The notes: generated by a model from the letters alone, not told the origin. A stretch of DNA of 64,000 nt from Candidatus Bathyarchaeota archaeon (GCA_018396705.1 JAGTQZ010000009.1:124001-188000); one strand, 5' to 3'; shown: positions 28,082 to 36,224, numbered from the stretch's first letter. Program-made: numbers and translations.

Positions 28082-28897
28082 TTAAGCCGTCCTTATTTCT
28101 TCTATGCTTATTCCCCTCATCTTTCTTAATAGGAGGATGTTAAGCGCCATGAGAATTATTGACCATGCTATGAGGGATGCAAGCGCTATGTTTACGTCGA
28201 CCAGTGTGCGGTTGTTCTGCGCCATTGAGGTTAGATTGCCCGTTGGAGGAGCTTTTCCGGAAAGGTAGTAGTAGCATGTTGAAACTATACAGTTAAATGG
28301 AGACACATACGCTAGGTTTCCGAAGTCCACCCATAGCGCCGCATAAGCTGTGAAGGCAAATATGAGGGGCAGGAAGAAGATGAAGGAAGACGACTTCGGC
28401 GACCTTAAAACAACGACTACAGCGTTTAGGAAGAGAGCCAGCGCATAGATGAACACTGCGCCCAGAAGTATGCTGAGAAAGAGCCCGGCAGGGTTGGCTG
28501 GCAGTATGGTGAATCCGAATTTGGCATGGAATACGCCTACCACGGAAAGGAACATTATTGCGGAAATTGTTAAGAGGACGATCAAGGCTGATGCGAAGTT
28601 CTCCGTTAGGAAGCGTGTGGGCGAAAGCCTAGTGTACTTGGTTACATATCGTATTGATTTTGACCCGTATAGGAGCGTCGACGCTATGGTTATGGCTGCT
28701 CCAGACAGGGAGAGCATAAGAAGGTTTCCGTAGGCTGAAGCCATGTAAAGTCTTACGGTCTCCTCCATTTGTGGTATATAGTTTCCGAAGACGTATGCCC
28801 ACATGAAAACCCAGAATTCGATGAATAGGATTGACCAGAAAATTAGGTACGGGTTTGTTAGGAGGTGTTTGGCGTTCATCCAAAGATACTTTGTCAA
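28082..28897 (-). CDS. ABC-2 type permease
   Basis: A 271-residue membrane protein with about six hydrophobic segments (for example near residues 18-38, 55-75, 105-130, 140-165, 175-195 and 240-260). It overlaps the ATPase gene by 4 bases, so the two form one exporter. Substrate is unknown; single permease/ATPase pairs of this kind export drugs, lipids or peptides. Confidence 0.8.
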   Translation of the reverse strand: MTKYLWMNAKHLLTNPYLIFWSILFIEFWVFMWAYVFGNYIPQMEETVRLYMASAYGNLLMLSLSGAAITIASTLLYGSKSIRYVTKYTRLSPTRFLTENFASALIVLLTISAIMFLSVVGVFHAKFGFTILPANPAGLFLSILLGAVFIYALALFLNAVVVVLRSPKSSSFIFFLPLIFAFTAYAALWVDFGNLAYVSPFNCIVSTCYYYLSGKAPPTGNLTSMAQNNRTLVDVNIALASLIAWSIILMALNILLLRKMRGISIEEIRTA

Positions 28898-29700
28898 GTC
28901 TTCAGTCCCTCCGCTATCTCGTACATTTTGTCTAGGTTTTCGAGGCTGGTTAGCAGCTTGCCCTTACCTTTTCCCTTGATTATGCTTACGGTTTTTCCTG
29001 AAAGGCTAAGCCTGAGCAGAGAGCCGGGCTCTTCAGCCATGGATATTCTGGCATTTAAAAGGTCCTTAACTGTTAGGGGTCCATAGAGAATTCCTTCAAA
29101 CATTAGGAAGGCCTCCCAGTCTTGCAGGTTTTTCAGCAACCATGTTTCATGGGTGTTAATGAGAACCACACCCTCATACTCGTTTAGGTAGTTAACCATC
29201 CTCCCCTTGCGGGCTGGGTCAAGCTCTTCGAAGGGTTCGTCGAGCAAAACGTGCCTAGCCTTCATTGCTAGTGCAAGGGCTGTGCAAAATATTTTTGCTT
29301 GTCCAGAGGATAGTTCCCCAAGCTTCCTCTTTTTAAGGAAATCGGGGGTTATGCCGAAGTCCTCTATTATTTTGAGGGCAAGCTGCGGGTCTCCTTCGGC
29401 CAAGTCTGTGTACAGTCTTATCAGGTCGAAGGCTTTAGCATCTATAAGAGTGTAGATGTCTTGGAAGTTTGCTGAAACAACTCCTTTTGTGGCGTAAATT
29501 TCTTCGATGGGCTTTTCGTCTATCAAGATTTTTCCGGACTTTATGTTGGTTAAGCCGCATATAGCCCTAAAAAGGGTGGTTTTGCCCGACCCGTTCGGCC
29601 CCAAAATTAGGGATTTTCCCTTAAAAGTTCCGTTGACTCCTTTTAGGACTGGTTCTTGGCGCCATCTGTAGGTCACATGGAGATTTTGGCAAACAATCAT
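28894..29700 (-). CDS. ABC transporter ATP-binding protein
   Basis: A 268-residue nucleotide-binding subunit. Walker A is GPNGSGKTT, the signature is LSSGQAKIF (Q-A replaces the usual Q-R/Q-Q), and Walker B is HVLLDEPFEELD. The C-terminal 60 residues are non-catalytic. It is the first gene of a two-gene exporter operon and divergent from a phosphofructokinase gene. Confidence 0.88.
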   Translation of the reverse strand: MIVCQNLHVTYRWRQEPVLKGVNGTFKGKSLILGPNGSGKTTLFRAICGLTNIKSGKILIDEKPIEEIYATKGVVSANFQDIYTLIDAKAFDLIRLYTDLAEGDPQLALKIIEDFGITPDFLKKRKLGELSSGQAKIFCTALALAMKARHVLLDEPFEELDPARKGRMVNYLNEYEGVVLINTHETWLLKNLQDWEAFLMFEGILYGPLTVKDLLNARISMAEEPGSLLRLSLSGKTVSIIKGKGKGKLLTSLENLDKMYEIAEGLKT

Positions 29701-29739
29701 ATCAATGCAAATTTATCTACGGATGCAACTATTTGAAAA

Positions 29740-29762
29740 TTTTGCAGGTCACATGTGCAAAA
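29740..29762. promoter_or_regulatory. Palindrome upstream of phosphofructokinase
   Basis: TTTTGCA, nine bases, then TGCAAAA: 7-bp inverted arms midway between the divergent ABC ATPase and pfkA. It may be an operator for either gene. No matching copy was seen at the second phosphofructokinase. Confidence 0.4.
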
Positions 29763-29810
29763 TCTTTTACCGATGGCAGCAGAGACTTCTAACATTGGCG
29801 TGGTTGCAAA

Positions 29811-30773
29811 ATGAAAACTATAGGCGTGGTTACAAGCGGCGGTGATGCGCCGGGTATGAATGCGGCTATAAGGGCGATTACGCGTTTAGCGTATGCCAGT
29901 GGCTTTCAGGTTTTGGGTTTTGAGCGGGGCTGGGAAGGATTGATACAGAACCGTTTTAGGCGTTTGGACCCGCGTTCTGTAGGCGGCATAATCCAGTTGG
30001 GCGGCACCATCCTTTTGACTTCCCGGTGTCCAGAGTTTAAAACGCTTGAAGGCGTTAGGAAAGCCGCTCAAAATTTGGCGGCTAATAAGGTGGATGGACT
30101 TGTGGTTATTGGCGGCGACGGCTCTTTCCGGGGCGCCTATGAGCTTAGCCGTGAAACAGACACGCTTATTGTTGGGGTGCCAGCCACCATAGACAACGAC
30201 GTTTATGGCACAGACGAAACCATAGGGTTTGACACGGCTGTGAATACGGCGGTGGCGGAAATAGACAAAATCCGGGATACGGCGATATCCCATGAAAGAG
30301 TCTTCGTCGTGGAAGTCATGGGCAGAAAACGGGGCTTTCTGGCTTTGGCTGTAGGCTTAACCGTCGGCGCCGAAGTAATTCTCGTGCCAGAAGTGCCCCT
30401 AAACATGGAAGAAGTCTACAAAACCATAAGGGAGAACGCCGCCAAGGGAAAGCGATCCGGCATAATTGTGGCGGCTGAAGGCGTAGGCGACACAAGAAAA
30501 ATAGCTAAAGACATAGAGGAAAACACCGGCGCAGAAGTCCGCCTAAGCATAGTAGGCTATGCGCAAAGAGGCGGAAGTCCAACAGCCAGAAGCCGCCTAC
30601 TGGCAAGTCTATTCGCAGAAGAAGCCGTACACTTGATAACACAAGGAGTTGGAAACCGCGTGGTTGGACTGCAGAAAGGCACAATCACAAACATAGGCCT
30701 AGAAACATCATGCAAAAACCAAAAACCATTAAACCTAAGACTCTTAGAGCTAGCGAAAACACTAGCAACATAG
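29811..30773 (+). CDS. pfkA: 6-phosphofructokinase, ATP-type (PfkA superfamily)
   Basis: Phosphorylates fructose 6-phosphate in glycolysis. At 320 residues it has the bacterial length. The nucleotide site reads GGDGS, where glycine at the second acidic position marks ATP users, and PATIDNDVYGTD is the catalytic loop; EVMGRKRG and GYAQRGGSPTA bind the sugar phosphate. Most archaea use ADP-dependent kinases of another family, so a PfkA-type enzyme is itself uncommon. A second copy with PPi-type residues is 1.7 kb away. Confidence 0.9.
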   Translation: MKTIGVVTSGGDAPGMNAAIRAITRLAYASGFQVLGFERGWEGLIQNRFRRLDPRSVGGIIQLGGTILLTSRCPEFKTLEGVRKAAQNLAANKVDGLVVIGGDGSFRGAYELSRETDTLIVGVPATIDNDVYGTDETIGFDTAVNTAVAEIDKIRDTAISHERVFVVEVMGRKRGFLALAVGLTVGAEVILVPEVPLNMEEVYKTIRENAAKGKRSGIIVAAEGVGDTRKIAKDIEENTGAEVRLSIVGYAQRGGSPTARSRLLASLFAEEAVHLITQGVGNRVVGLQKGTITNIGLETSCKNQKPLNLRLLELAKTLAT

Positions 30774-30784
30774 GAATTGAATTA

Positions 30785-32383
30785 TTATTCGGGCTGGCAT
30801 TTCTTGCAGAATATCTTTTTCCTTATTAATCCAACCTTTGTTGTACAGTCGGGGCAGACAGACTTCCCGCAGTTATTGCAAACTTGTGCATGTTTTTTAC
30901 TGTAAGTTTTTCCACAAATGGGACATATTAGCTTGCAATCCTCACAGATGACCGAACCGCAAACGGTACATGTTGACAAATTGTGGTCTTTACAATAAAT
31001 TCTTTCACAACCTTCACATCGAACGCCATCATCTTCGCATAGCCACTTCCCGCAAATTGCACACTGAAACACGTGGGCATCACACAGTGCTAACCCGCAA
31101 ACCTCGCAAATGGCAAATGTTTCTTTTTTAAGAAGACCTATGTGTTTTGGACAGTATTTTAATGTATCCTCTAAAACTGTTCCAGAAAACGCAAGTACTT
31201 CTCTAGAGTATATCTTATTATTTGGCGCCTCGAAAGTAATGTCCCATCGTGGGACGAAAACTAGAGTTCTACCTTTTATGTTGATGTTTTTAACTTTGGG
31301 AACATATGTTTTCGTTTTTACTTCTGGGAAAAAGTCATCTCCACTTGTCTTTGGTGTATATCGAATGACCTCTGTGTTTTTCTGGACTATGTATTCTAAT
31401 GCTGACTTGTTAATTGAGCGATAACTAATAGAGGGTTGCAAAACTCTCACTTTGTAGCTTTCTCCAGCTCTCACCTCGTATTCCTTAATAGAGACGCTGT
31501 TCTCCAATTCCTCCATCAGTTTTTTATTCCGCTTGCTTTCTTCACGTTCTTCTTTTGATACAACAGTCTTTAAAGCCTTTGTAATCGTTTGAACGCCTTT
31601 AATAGGAGCAGGATTCAGAACAGTACCATCTAAACCATCAATTAAAACTTTACCCGAATCCCTAAATGTGTGAACCTTTTTTGTTGGATCCTTAACCTTA
31701 GCGAAGTAGGAGTAAGCAATGACATAATAAGGATGATAAGACAACATCCCATAGGCTTTAATTTTCTCTTTGTTTTGCAACCCTATTTTAGAAGCGTCTA
31801 AAAAGTTGACCTTTAAAGGAAGTGCGTTTTTAATCATGATGCCTTTTTCAACACTGACATATTCTGCTCTACCCATGTTGATAGCCCAAAATTCTTCTTT
31901 AAGGAAATCTGTATCCCACCTATCGATGTTATAATAGTCCGCATATTTTTCTGCCTCTTCAGTGAATCCACCGGGATAAGCTACGAAAATCCCGTGCCAC
32001 TGCGGTCCTAAATCTTTAAGTTTTGCCCAAAACTTTTCAATTTCATCTACACCCACGGGATTCTTCCAGTTTTTGCATTCAACCGCAATTATCTTATTGC
32101 CTTTGGTTGCAATAATATCAATTTCCTTTTCCGCACCGCTGATACCTTTCATTCGCACTCTACGTTGAGTATGGTATCCCTTGCTCGCCAGTATTTTTTC
32201 TACGCACTCTTCGAGTTTTTCACCAAGTTCATGAATCGTAGCTTGCACTCTTGCTTCTTCATACTCGTTCACTTGCATAGGGATTTCTCCCCGACGCTTT
32301 CTAAGGTCTGTGCCACAATTAGGACAAAAATTCGGATTTGGAACTCCAAGTTTTGTGCCACAGTTTGGGCAAAAGTTAGACAC
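30785..32383 (-). CDS. Zinc-ribbon protein with an Mrr-like nuclease domain
   Basis: A 532-residue protein with an unusual layout. Two zinc-ribbon knuckle pairs (CPNCGTKLG, CPNCGTDL) open it. A PD-(D/E)XK domain follows near residues 50-165: GAEKEIDIIATKGNKIIAVECKNW has the D, E-x-K residues of Mrr-type endonucleases. A middle beta-rich region of unknown fold comes next. The last 120 residues hold a chain of CxxC pairs (CEVCG, CAICG, CEGCE, CTVCG, CPICG, CNNCG, CKKC). No methyltransferase or restriction partner is nearby. DNA or RNA cleavage is inferred, not shown. Confidence 0.7.
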   Translation of the reverse strand: MSNFCPNCGTKLGVPNPNFCPNCGTDLRKRRGEIPMQVNEYEEARVQATIHELGEKLEECVEKILASKGYHTQRRVRMKGISGAEKEIDIIATKGNKIIAVECKNWKNPVGVDEIEKFWAKLKDLGPQWHGIFVAYPGGFTEEAEKYADYYNIDRWDTDFLKEEFWAINMGRAEYVSVEKGIMIKNALPLKVNFLDASKIGLQNKEKIKAYGMLSYHPYYVIAYSYFAKVKDPTKKVHTFRDSGKVLIDGLDGTVLNPAPIKGVQTITKALKTVVSKEEREESKRNKKLMEELENSVSIKEYEVRAGESYKVRVLQPSISYRSINKSALEYIVQKNTEVIRYTPKTSGDDFFPEVKTKTYVPKVKNINIKGRTLVFVPRWDITFEAPNNKIYSREVLAFSGTVLEDTLKYCPKHIGLLKKETFAICEVCGLALCDAHVFQCAICGKWLCEDDGVRCEGCERIYCKDHNLSTCTVCGSVICEDCKLICPICGKTYSKKHAQVCNNCGKSVCPDCTTKVGLIRKKIFCKKCQPE

Positions 32384-32492
32384 TTTCTATTCCCAAAAGA
32401 CTTTAACGTCTAGGAATATTTAAAATTAAAGCACAAGCACGCCTTACTAAACTCATGTCAGCTTCATGTAATCATTTATAAAACTACCTTGT

Positions 32493-33521
32493 TTAGCCGA
32501 AGAATGTGGTGGCTATGTTGTAGAGTTCTAGGTCTACTGTTTTTCTTTTGCCCACCACGTCTTTAAGCGGCACTGGCACAATGCGTTTTCCTTGGAGGGC
32601 TGGCATGTAGCCAAACTTTCCTTCGTGGGCGTAGTCTATGGCTGCTACGCCGAAGCGGGTGGCTAGTATGCGGTCGAAGGCTGTTGGCGAACCGCCCCGC
32701 TGCAAGTGGCCCAGCACGACCACGCGGGTTTCTATGCCTGTGCGCTGTTCTATCTCCTTAGCCAAATAGTAGCCGACTCCGCCTAGGCTTATGTGGCCGA
32801 ACTCGTCTATGCGTTCGCTGTAAACGATTTCTTTGCCGCCTTTTGGTTTAGCGCCTTCCGCCACCACGATGAGGCTGAAGTTTCTGCCCCGCCGCTGTCG
32901 GCTTCGGATGTGCTCGCAGACCTCTTCTATATCAAAGGGCTTTTCTGGAATTAGTATGGCGTCGGCTCCGCCAGCAAGCCCCGCGTATAGGGCGATATGC
33001 CCCGTATAGCGGCCCATGACTTCTAGGACTATGACGCGGTTGTGGGCTTCAGCCGTGCTATGCAGTCGGTCAAGGGCTTCCGTGGCTATGGAAACAGCCG
33101 TGTGAAACCCAAAAGTGTAGTCTGTTCCGACTAGGTCATTGTCGATTGTTTTAGGAACGCCTACACATTTGAGTCCGTAATCCGCCATCTTGTGGGCAAC
33201 GCTTAAAGTGTCGTCTCCGCCTATGGCGATAACCGCGTCCAAACCAGCCTTCTGGGCGTTTTCCATCATCTGCTCCGGACCCTTCTCCCGCTTGAAAGGA
33301 TTTGTTCTTGAAGTGCCAAGGATGGAGCCTCCACGGTAGAGAATCCCAGCAACTGCGTTCAAGTCTAATGGTGTAAAGCTTCCCTCTAGAAGGCCGCGCC
33401 ACCCGTCTTTTATACCTAATATCTCATCGTTATAAATTTGAATTCCACGCCTTACAACGGCTCTTATAACGGCGTTTATGCCCGGAGCGTCTCCCCCTCC
33501 GCTTAAAACACCAACCCTCAT
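32493..33521 (-). CDS. Phosphofructokinase, PPi-type residues
   Basis: A 342-residue PfkA-superfamily enzyme. In contrast to the ATP-type copy, it has GGDDT and PKTIDNDLVGTD, the aspartate and lysine that characterise PPi-dependent phosphofructokinases; EVMGRYTGH and GHLQRGGSPTA are the sugar-phosphate motifs. It would work reversibly in glycolysis and gluconeogenesis. The aldolase gene is 12 bases upstream on the same strand, making a two-gene operon behind the operator at 34462. Phosphoryl donor is inferred from residues only. Confidence 0.85.
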   Translation of the reverse strand: MRVGVLSGGGDAPGINAVIRAVVRRGIQIYNDEILGIKDGWRGLLEGSFTPLDLNAVAGILYRGGSILGTSRTNPFKREKGPEQMMENAQKAGLDAVIAIGGDDTLSVAHKMADYGLKCVGVPKTIDNDLVGTDYTFGFHTAVSIATEALDRLHSTAEAHNRVIVLEVMGRYTGHIALYAGLAGGADAILIPEKPFDIEEVCEHIRSRQRRGRNFSLIVVAEGAKPKGGKEIVYSERIDEFGHISLGGVGYYLAKEIEQRTGIETRVVVLGHLQRGGSPTAFDRILATRFGVAAIDYAHEGKFGYMPALQGKRIVPVPLKDVVGKRKTVDLELYNIATTFFG

Positions 33522-33533
33522 CCCGCCACCATC

Positions 33534-34451
33534 CTACGCCCTTCCGGAACTCCCAAACAAACGGATTTTAGCCTTAACCACCTCTTTCATGGCTTCCTTC
33601 GCCGGCCCAAGGATTTTTCTGGGGTCGAACTCTTTTGGCGAGTTTGCCAAAACCTCGCGGACTGTGGCAGTAAAAGCCAACCGCAAGTCTGTATCAATGT
33701 TTATCTTATTTATGCCAAGCGCAATCGCCCTTCTAATGTGATCCTCCGGAATGCCCTTAGCTCCAGCTAACTCTGCCCCATACCTTGCTGCTTTTTCTAT
33801 TATCCATTGGGGAACGCTGGAGGCCCCATGCAACACCAGCGGCACATCAATTCTTTCACGGATAAGCCTAAGCCTTTCAAAGTCCAGTTGGGGTTCGCCC
33901 TTAAACTTGTAGGCGCCATGAGAGGTTCCTATAGAAACTGCCAAAGCATCCACGCCTGTACGCTTAACAAACTCCTCCGCCTCACTTGGATCTGTTAGAA
34001 CAGCCTTCCGCTCTTCAACGGTCTTTTCCTCGACACCCGCAAGTCTTCCAAGCTCACCTTCAACCGAAACTCCCCGCGCGTGGGCAATTTCAACCACACG
34101 TCTTGTTAAGGCAACGTTATCCTCAAAGGGCAAATGTGAACCGTCAATCATGACCGAAGTGAAACCGGCCTCCAGACACTTACAGACGGTTTCAACGTCT
34201 TCACCGTGGTCCAAGTGAAGCGACATGGGCACCGACGCGTTCTCAGCTGCAATTTTAACAAGCATTGCTAAATATCTTAGCCCACCATATTTTATTGCAC
34301 TTGGAGTAACAGCCACAATAACCGGTGACCGCTCTTCAACAGCAGCCTCTACAACAGCAAGTAGGCTCTCAAGGTTTTGAATGTTGAAGGCGCCTACCGC
34401 GTAAGCCTCCCTTCTAGCGGCTAACAGCAATTCCTTATTTGTAACAAGCAT
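33534..34451 (-). CDS. fba: Class II fructose-bisphosphate aldolase family protein
   Basis: A 305-residue zinc-dependent aldolase of the Fba/GatY/KbaY group. SLHLDHGED gives the catalytic aspartate and zinc histidine, VEGELGRLAG the next metal glutamate, and VSIGTSHGAYKFKG and LVLHGASSVP the phosphate-site histidines. Pairing with a phosphofructokinase gene supports fructose 1,6-bisphosphate as substrate, although tagatose bisphosphate cannot be excluded. Many archaea lack class II aldolases and use FBP aldolase/phosphatase. Start ATG 34451. Confidence 0.85.
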   Translation of the reverse strand: MLVTNKELLLAARREAYAVGAFNIQNLESLLAVVEAAVEERSPVIVAVTPSAIKYGGLRYLAMLVKIAAENASVPMSLHLDHGEDVETVCKCLEAGFTSVMIDGSHLPFEDNVALTRRVVEIAHARGVSVEGELGRLAGVEEKTVEERKAVLTDPSEAEEFVKRTGVDALAVSIGTSHGAYKFKGEPQLDFERLRLIRERIDVPLVLHGASSVPQWIIEKAARYGAELAGAKGIPEDHIRRAIALGINKINIDTDLRLAFTATVREVLANSPKEFDPRKILGPAKEAMKEVVKAKIRLFGSSGRA

Positions 34452-34461
34452 ATAATTCCAC

Positions 34462-34481
34462 TAACAGTAATATTGCTGTTA
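34462..34481. promoter_or_regulatory. 20-bp palindromic operator before fba-pfk
   Basis: TAACAGTAATATTGCTGTTA matches its own complement at 18 of 20 positions. A TATA-like ATTATATAAATG (complement of about 34483-34494) lies just upstream for the aldolase gene, so a bound protein would cover the transcription start. It is 96 bases from the divergent hydrolase start and could also affect that gene. Confidence 0.65.
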
Positions 34482-34576
34482 ATCATTTATATAATTGTTT
34501 AATTGCTGAAAATCTCTACCCGCAAAACATCAAGGCGAGGAAAACAATAAATCCCCCTCTTTAAAAAGTTTTAATC

Positions 34577-35158
34577 ATGTCAGAAAGAATGGCTGTTATA
34601 ATAATCGATATGTTGAATGATTTCGTAACCGGCGATTTAAAGTGTGAAAGGGCAAAGTATATTATCCCGAATCTGAAGAGGCTGGTGGAGGCTGCACGCA
34701 AAAACGGTGTTCCAGTAATCTACTGTAACGATGCCCACTATCCTAACGATTTTGAAGTTGTAAATCGGTGGGGGAAACATGCCATAAAAGGCACGCAAGG
34801 CGCTGAGGTTATTCCGGAGCTTAAGCCGACCGACAAAGACTTTATTGTAGAGAAACGAGTCTACAGCGGCTTTTACGAGACCGGTTTGGATCCGCTTTTG
34901 AGAAGCCTATATGATGGTGAAGGCGTGAAAACCGTGATTTTGGGCGGGTTACACACGCATATATGTGTACGACATACAGCTGCCGACGCCTTTTTCAGAG
35001 GCTACAGAATAATAGTTGCAAAGGATGGAGTGGAATCATTCACACAAGAAGATCATGAGCAAGGCTTGCGCTATTTAGAGTACGTTTACAACGCAAAACT
35101 GATGACCGTAGACGAAATAATAAAGGAAATAGAAAGAAGCGGAAAAAATAATTGCTGA
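34577..35158 (+). CDS. Isochorismatase/nicotinamidase-family hydrolase
   Basis: A 193-residue cysteine hydrolase. The catalytic triad is visible as D in IIIDMLNDF, K in IVEKRVYSGFYETGL and C in GGLHTHICVRHTAADAF. Nicotinamidase is the likely activity because of the metal-like residues DAHYPND, but the family includes many other amidases. It precedes a flavodoxin by 18 bases in the same direction. Confidence 0.83.
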   Translation: MSERMAVIIIDMLNDFVTGDLKCERAKYIIPNLKRLVEAARKNGVPVIYCNDAHYPNDFEVVNRWGKHAIKGTQGAEVIPELKPTDKDFIVEKRVYSGFYETGLDPLLRSLYDGEGVKTVILGGLHTHICVRHTAADAFFRGYRIIVAKDGVESFTQEDHEQGLRYLEYVYNAKLMTVDEIIKEIERSGKNNC

Positions 35159-35176
35159 GGCAAACGGTGTTTTGTT

Positions 35177-35656
35177 ATGGCGAGGATTCTAATAGTCTAC
35201 GATTCGAAAACCGGGAACACGGAGAAGATGGCTTTCGCAGTGGCTGAAGGAGCAAAACAAGTAAAGGGTGTTGACGTGGTCGTCAAACGGGTTGAACAAA
35301 CGAGTTTGGATGATTTGCTGGCAGCAGACGGTATAATAATGGGTTCACCCACATATTATGGACAAATGTCCTCAAAGCTCAAAGCTTTGATAGATGAGTC
35401 TGTGAAAATTCACGGCAAACTTGAAGGCAAAGTAGGCGCAGCCTTCACAAGCTCGGGCGGAACAGTCACAGGCGCCGAAACAACGTTGCTATCCATATTA
35501 AACGCCATGATAATTCACGGCATGATTGTTCAAGGAAGAGCTGACGACAAACATTACGGCGCGGCAGCTGTGGAAACCCCGGACGAAGAAGAACTTGAAT
35601 ACTGCCGCGAACTTGGAAAAAGAACAGCCACTCTAGTCAAAAAATTGAAACATTAA
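35177..35656 (+). CDS. Flavodoxin/WrbA-like FMN protein
   Basis: A 159-residue FMN carrier. The phosphate-binding loop is YDSKTGNTEKMA, and GSPTYYGQMSSKLKALID and FTSSGGTVTGAETTLLS are the isoalloxazine loops of WrbA/FldA-like proteins. It may accept electrons from ferredoxin systems encoded in this window or act as an NAD(P)H:quinone reductase. A related but broken copy is at 62456-62901. Confidence 0.85.
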   Translation: MARILIVYDSKTGNTEKMAFAVAEGAKQVKGVDVVVKRVEQTSLDDLLAADGIIMGSPTYYGQMSSKLKALIDESVKIHGKLEGKVGAAFTSSGGTVTGAETTLLSILNAMIIHGMIVQGRADDKHYGAAAVETPDEEELEYCRELGKRTATLVKKLKH

Positions 35657-35657
35657 A

Positions 35658-35825
35658 TTGGAAATACCCAGATCAATAAAATCAAAATACTATTGTAAGC
35701 TTTTTGAAAACGGGTTGCAATTTGAGGAAATATTTGGCTCCGCCCACCTATGGTGGAAGGGCATTTATCAAGCTTCCGTCGACAAGGAGCTTGAAAGAGT
35801 GCTAGACGAAATACTACTATCATAA
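35658..35825 (+). CDS. Possible small protein (55 residues)
   Basis: A frame from TTG 35658, immediately after the flavodoxin stop codon, encoding a soluble-looking peptide with HLWWKGIYQ and an acidic helix DKELERVLDEILL. No ribosome-binding site is evident and I do not recognise it. It may be a remnant. Confidence 0.3.
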   Translation: MEIPRSIKSKYYCKLFENGLQFEEIFGSAHLWWKGIYQASVDKELERVLDEILLS

Positions 35826-35913
35826 GTTAAAGCTTGCTGAGCATCAAACTCCAGCGCAATGTTGCATGTTTTTCAAATTGTAAAAATCTAAGTCTCATTT
35901 TACCGGGAGTTAT

Positions 35914-35987
35914 GGGCCCGGCCGGATTTGAACCGGCGACCAACAGGTTATGAGCCTGTCGCTCTAACCTAGCTGAGCTACGGGCCC
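35914..35987 (-). tRNA. tRNA with CAU anticodon (elongator Met or Ile2), completed by the integrated element
   Basis: A complete 74-base cloverleaf on the minus strand: acceptor GGGCCCG/CGGGCCC, D-stem GCUC/GAGC, anticodon stem ACAGG/CCUGU with loop CUCAUAA, T-stem GCCGG/CCGGC. The lack of the G-rich anticodon stem and of A1:U72 excludes the initiator. Met and agmatidine-modified Ile2 share this anticodon and cannot be separated by eye. Positions 1-42 plus three upstream bases are repeated at 45972-46016, so the 5' part here is supplied by the element, and only the 3' part is original host sequence. Confidence 0.93.
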
Positions 35988-35990
35988 ACG
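35946..35990. repeat. Left attachment repeat (45 bp, inside the intact tRNA)
   Basis: Identical over 45 bases to 45972-46016; sequence identity stops at the bases on each side (A versus T before, T versus G after). It spans tRNA positions 1-42 and three leader bases. Confidence 0.95.
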
Positions 35991-35996
35991 TTTCTT

Positions 35997-36019
35997 TATC
36001 GGAAACTACGTTTCCGATA
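35997..36019. repeat. Perfect 10-bp inverted repeat beside the attachment core
   Basis: TATCGGAAAC, TAC, GTTTCCGATA: 10-bp arms and a 3-base spacer, 7 bases inside the left repeat. It lies within intN codons. It could be an integrase arm-binding site or an RNA hairpin just upstream of the tRNA. Confidence 0.7.
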
Positions 36020-36185
36020 CCTTCCTTTCCGTTTTTAAGGTTTTTCTGGTTTTCTGTCTGTTCTAGGGCTGCTTTTAAAGCTTGTTCAGCTATTCTGCTT
36101 ATGTTTAAGCCTTTGAGGCGGGCTTGAGCTATTAGTTTTGGCGGAAGCGTTATTCCCACTGTTTTCCGCAGTTCTCGTTTATGCC

Positions 36186-36224
36186 TTTTCACTCGAGTTT
36201 TTTGGCGGTTTTCACTCGAGTTTT
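36186..36224. promoter_or_regulatory. Two 16-bp direct repeats with a palindromic core at the integrase start
   Basis: The 16-base unit TTTTCACTCGAGTTTT occurs at 36186-36201 and 36209-36224, a 23-base period. Its core ACTCGAGT is self-complementary, and the first copy covers the intN GTG start. Tandem palindromic cores are typical ribbon-helix-helix operators, so the integrase's own N-terminal domain may repress its gene. Confidence 0.55.

Larger units (their letters stand above)
35946..36192 (-). pseudogene. Integrase N-terminal part (intN), ribbon-helix-helix domain
   Basis: The first 82 codons of the partitioned integrase. From GTG 36192 the product begins MKRHKRELRKTVGITLP and has LIAQARLKGLNISRIAEQALKAAL, a ribbon-helix-helix (CcdA/CopG-like) domain. 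The frame crosses the attachment repeat and, in the chromosome, runs on as nonsense through the tRNA to 35827. In the free circle it continues in phase into intC at 45971. It looks like a stand-alone antitoxin only because it is cut. It is transcribed toward the tRNA. Confidence 0.88.

Noticed and set aside
35827-36192. Stand-alone RHH antitoxin of 121 residues
   Set aside because: Its last 40 codons lie over the tRNA and repeat, and the frame continues in phase into intC across the repeat; it is the integrase N terminus.
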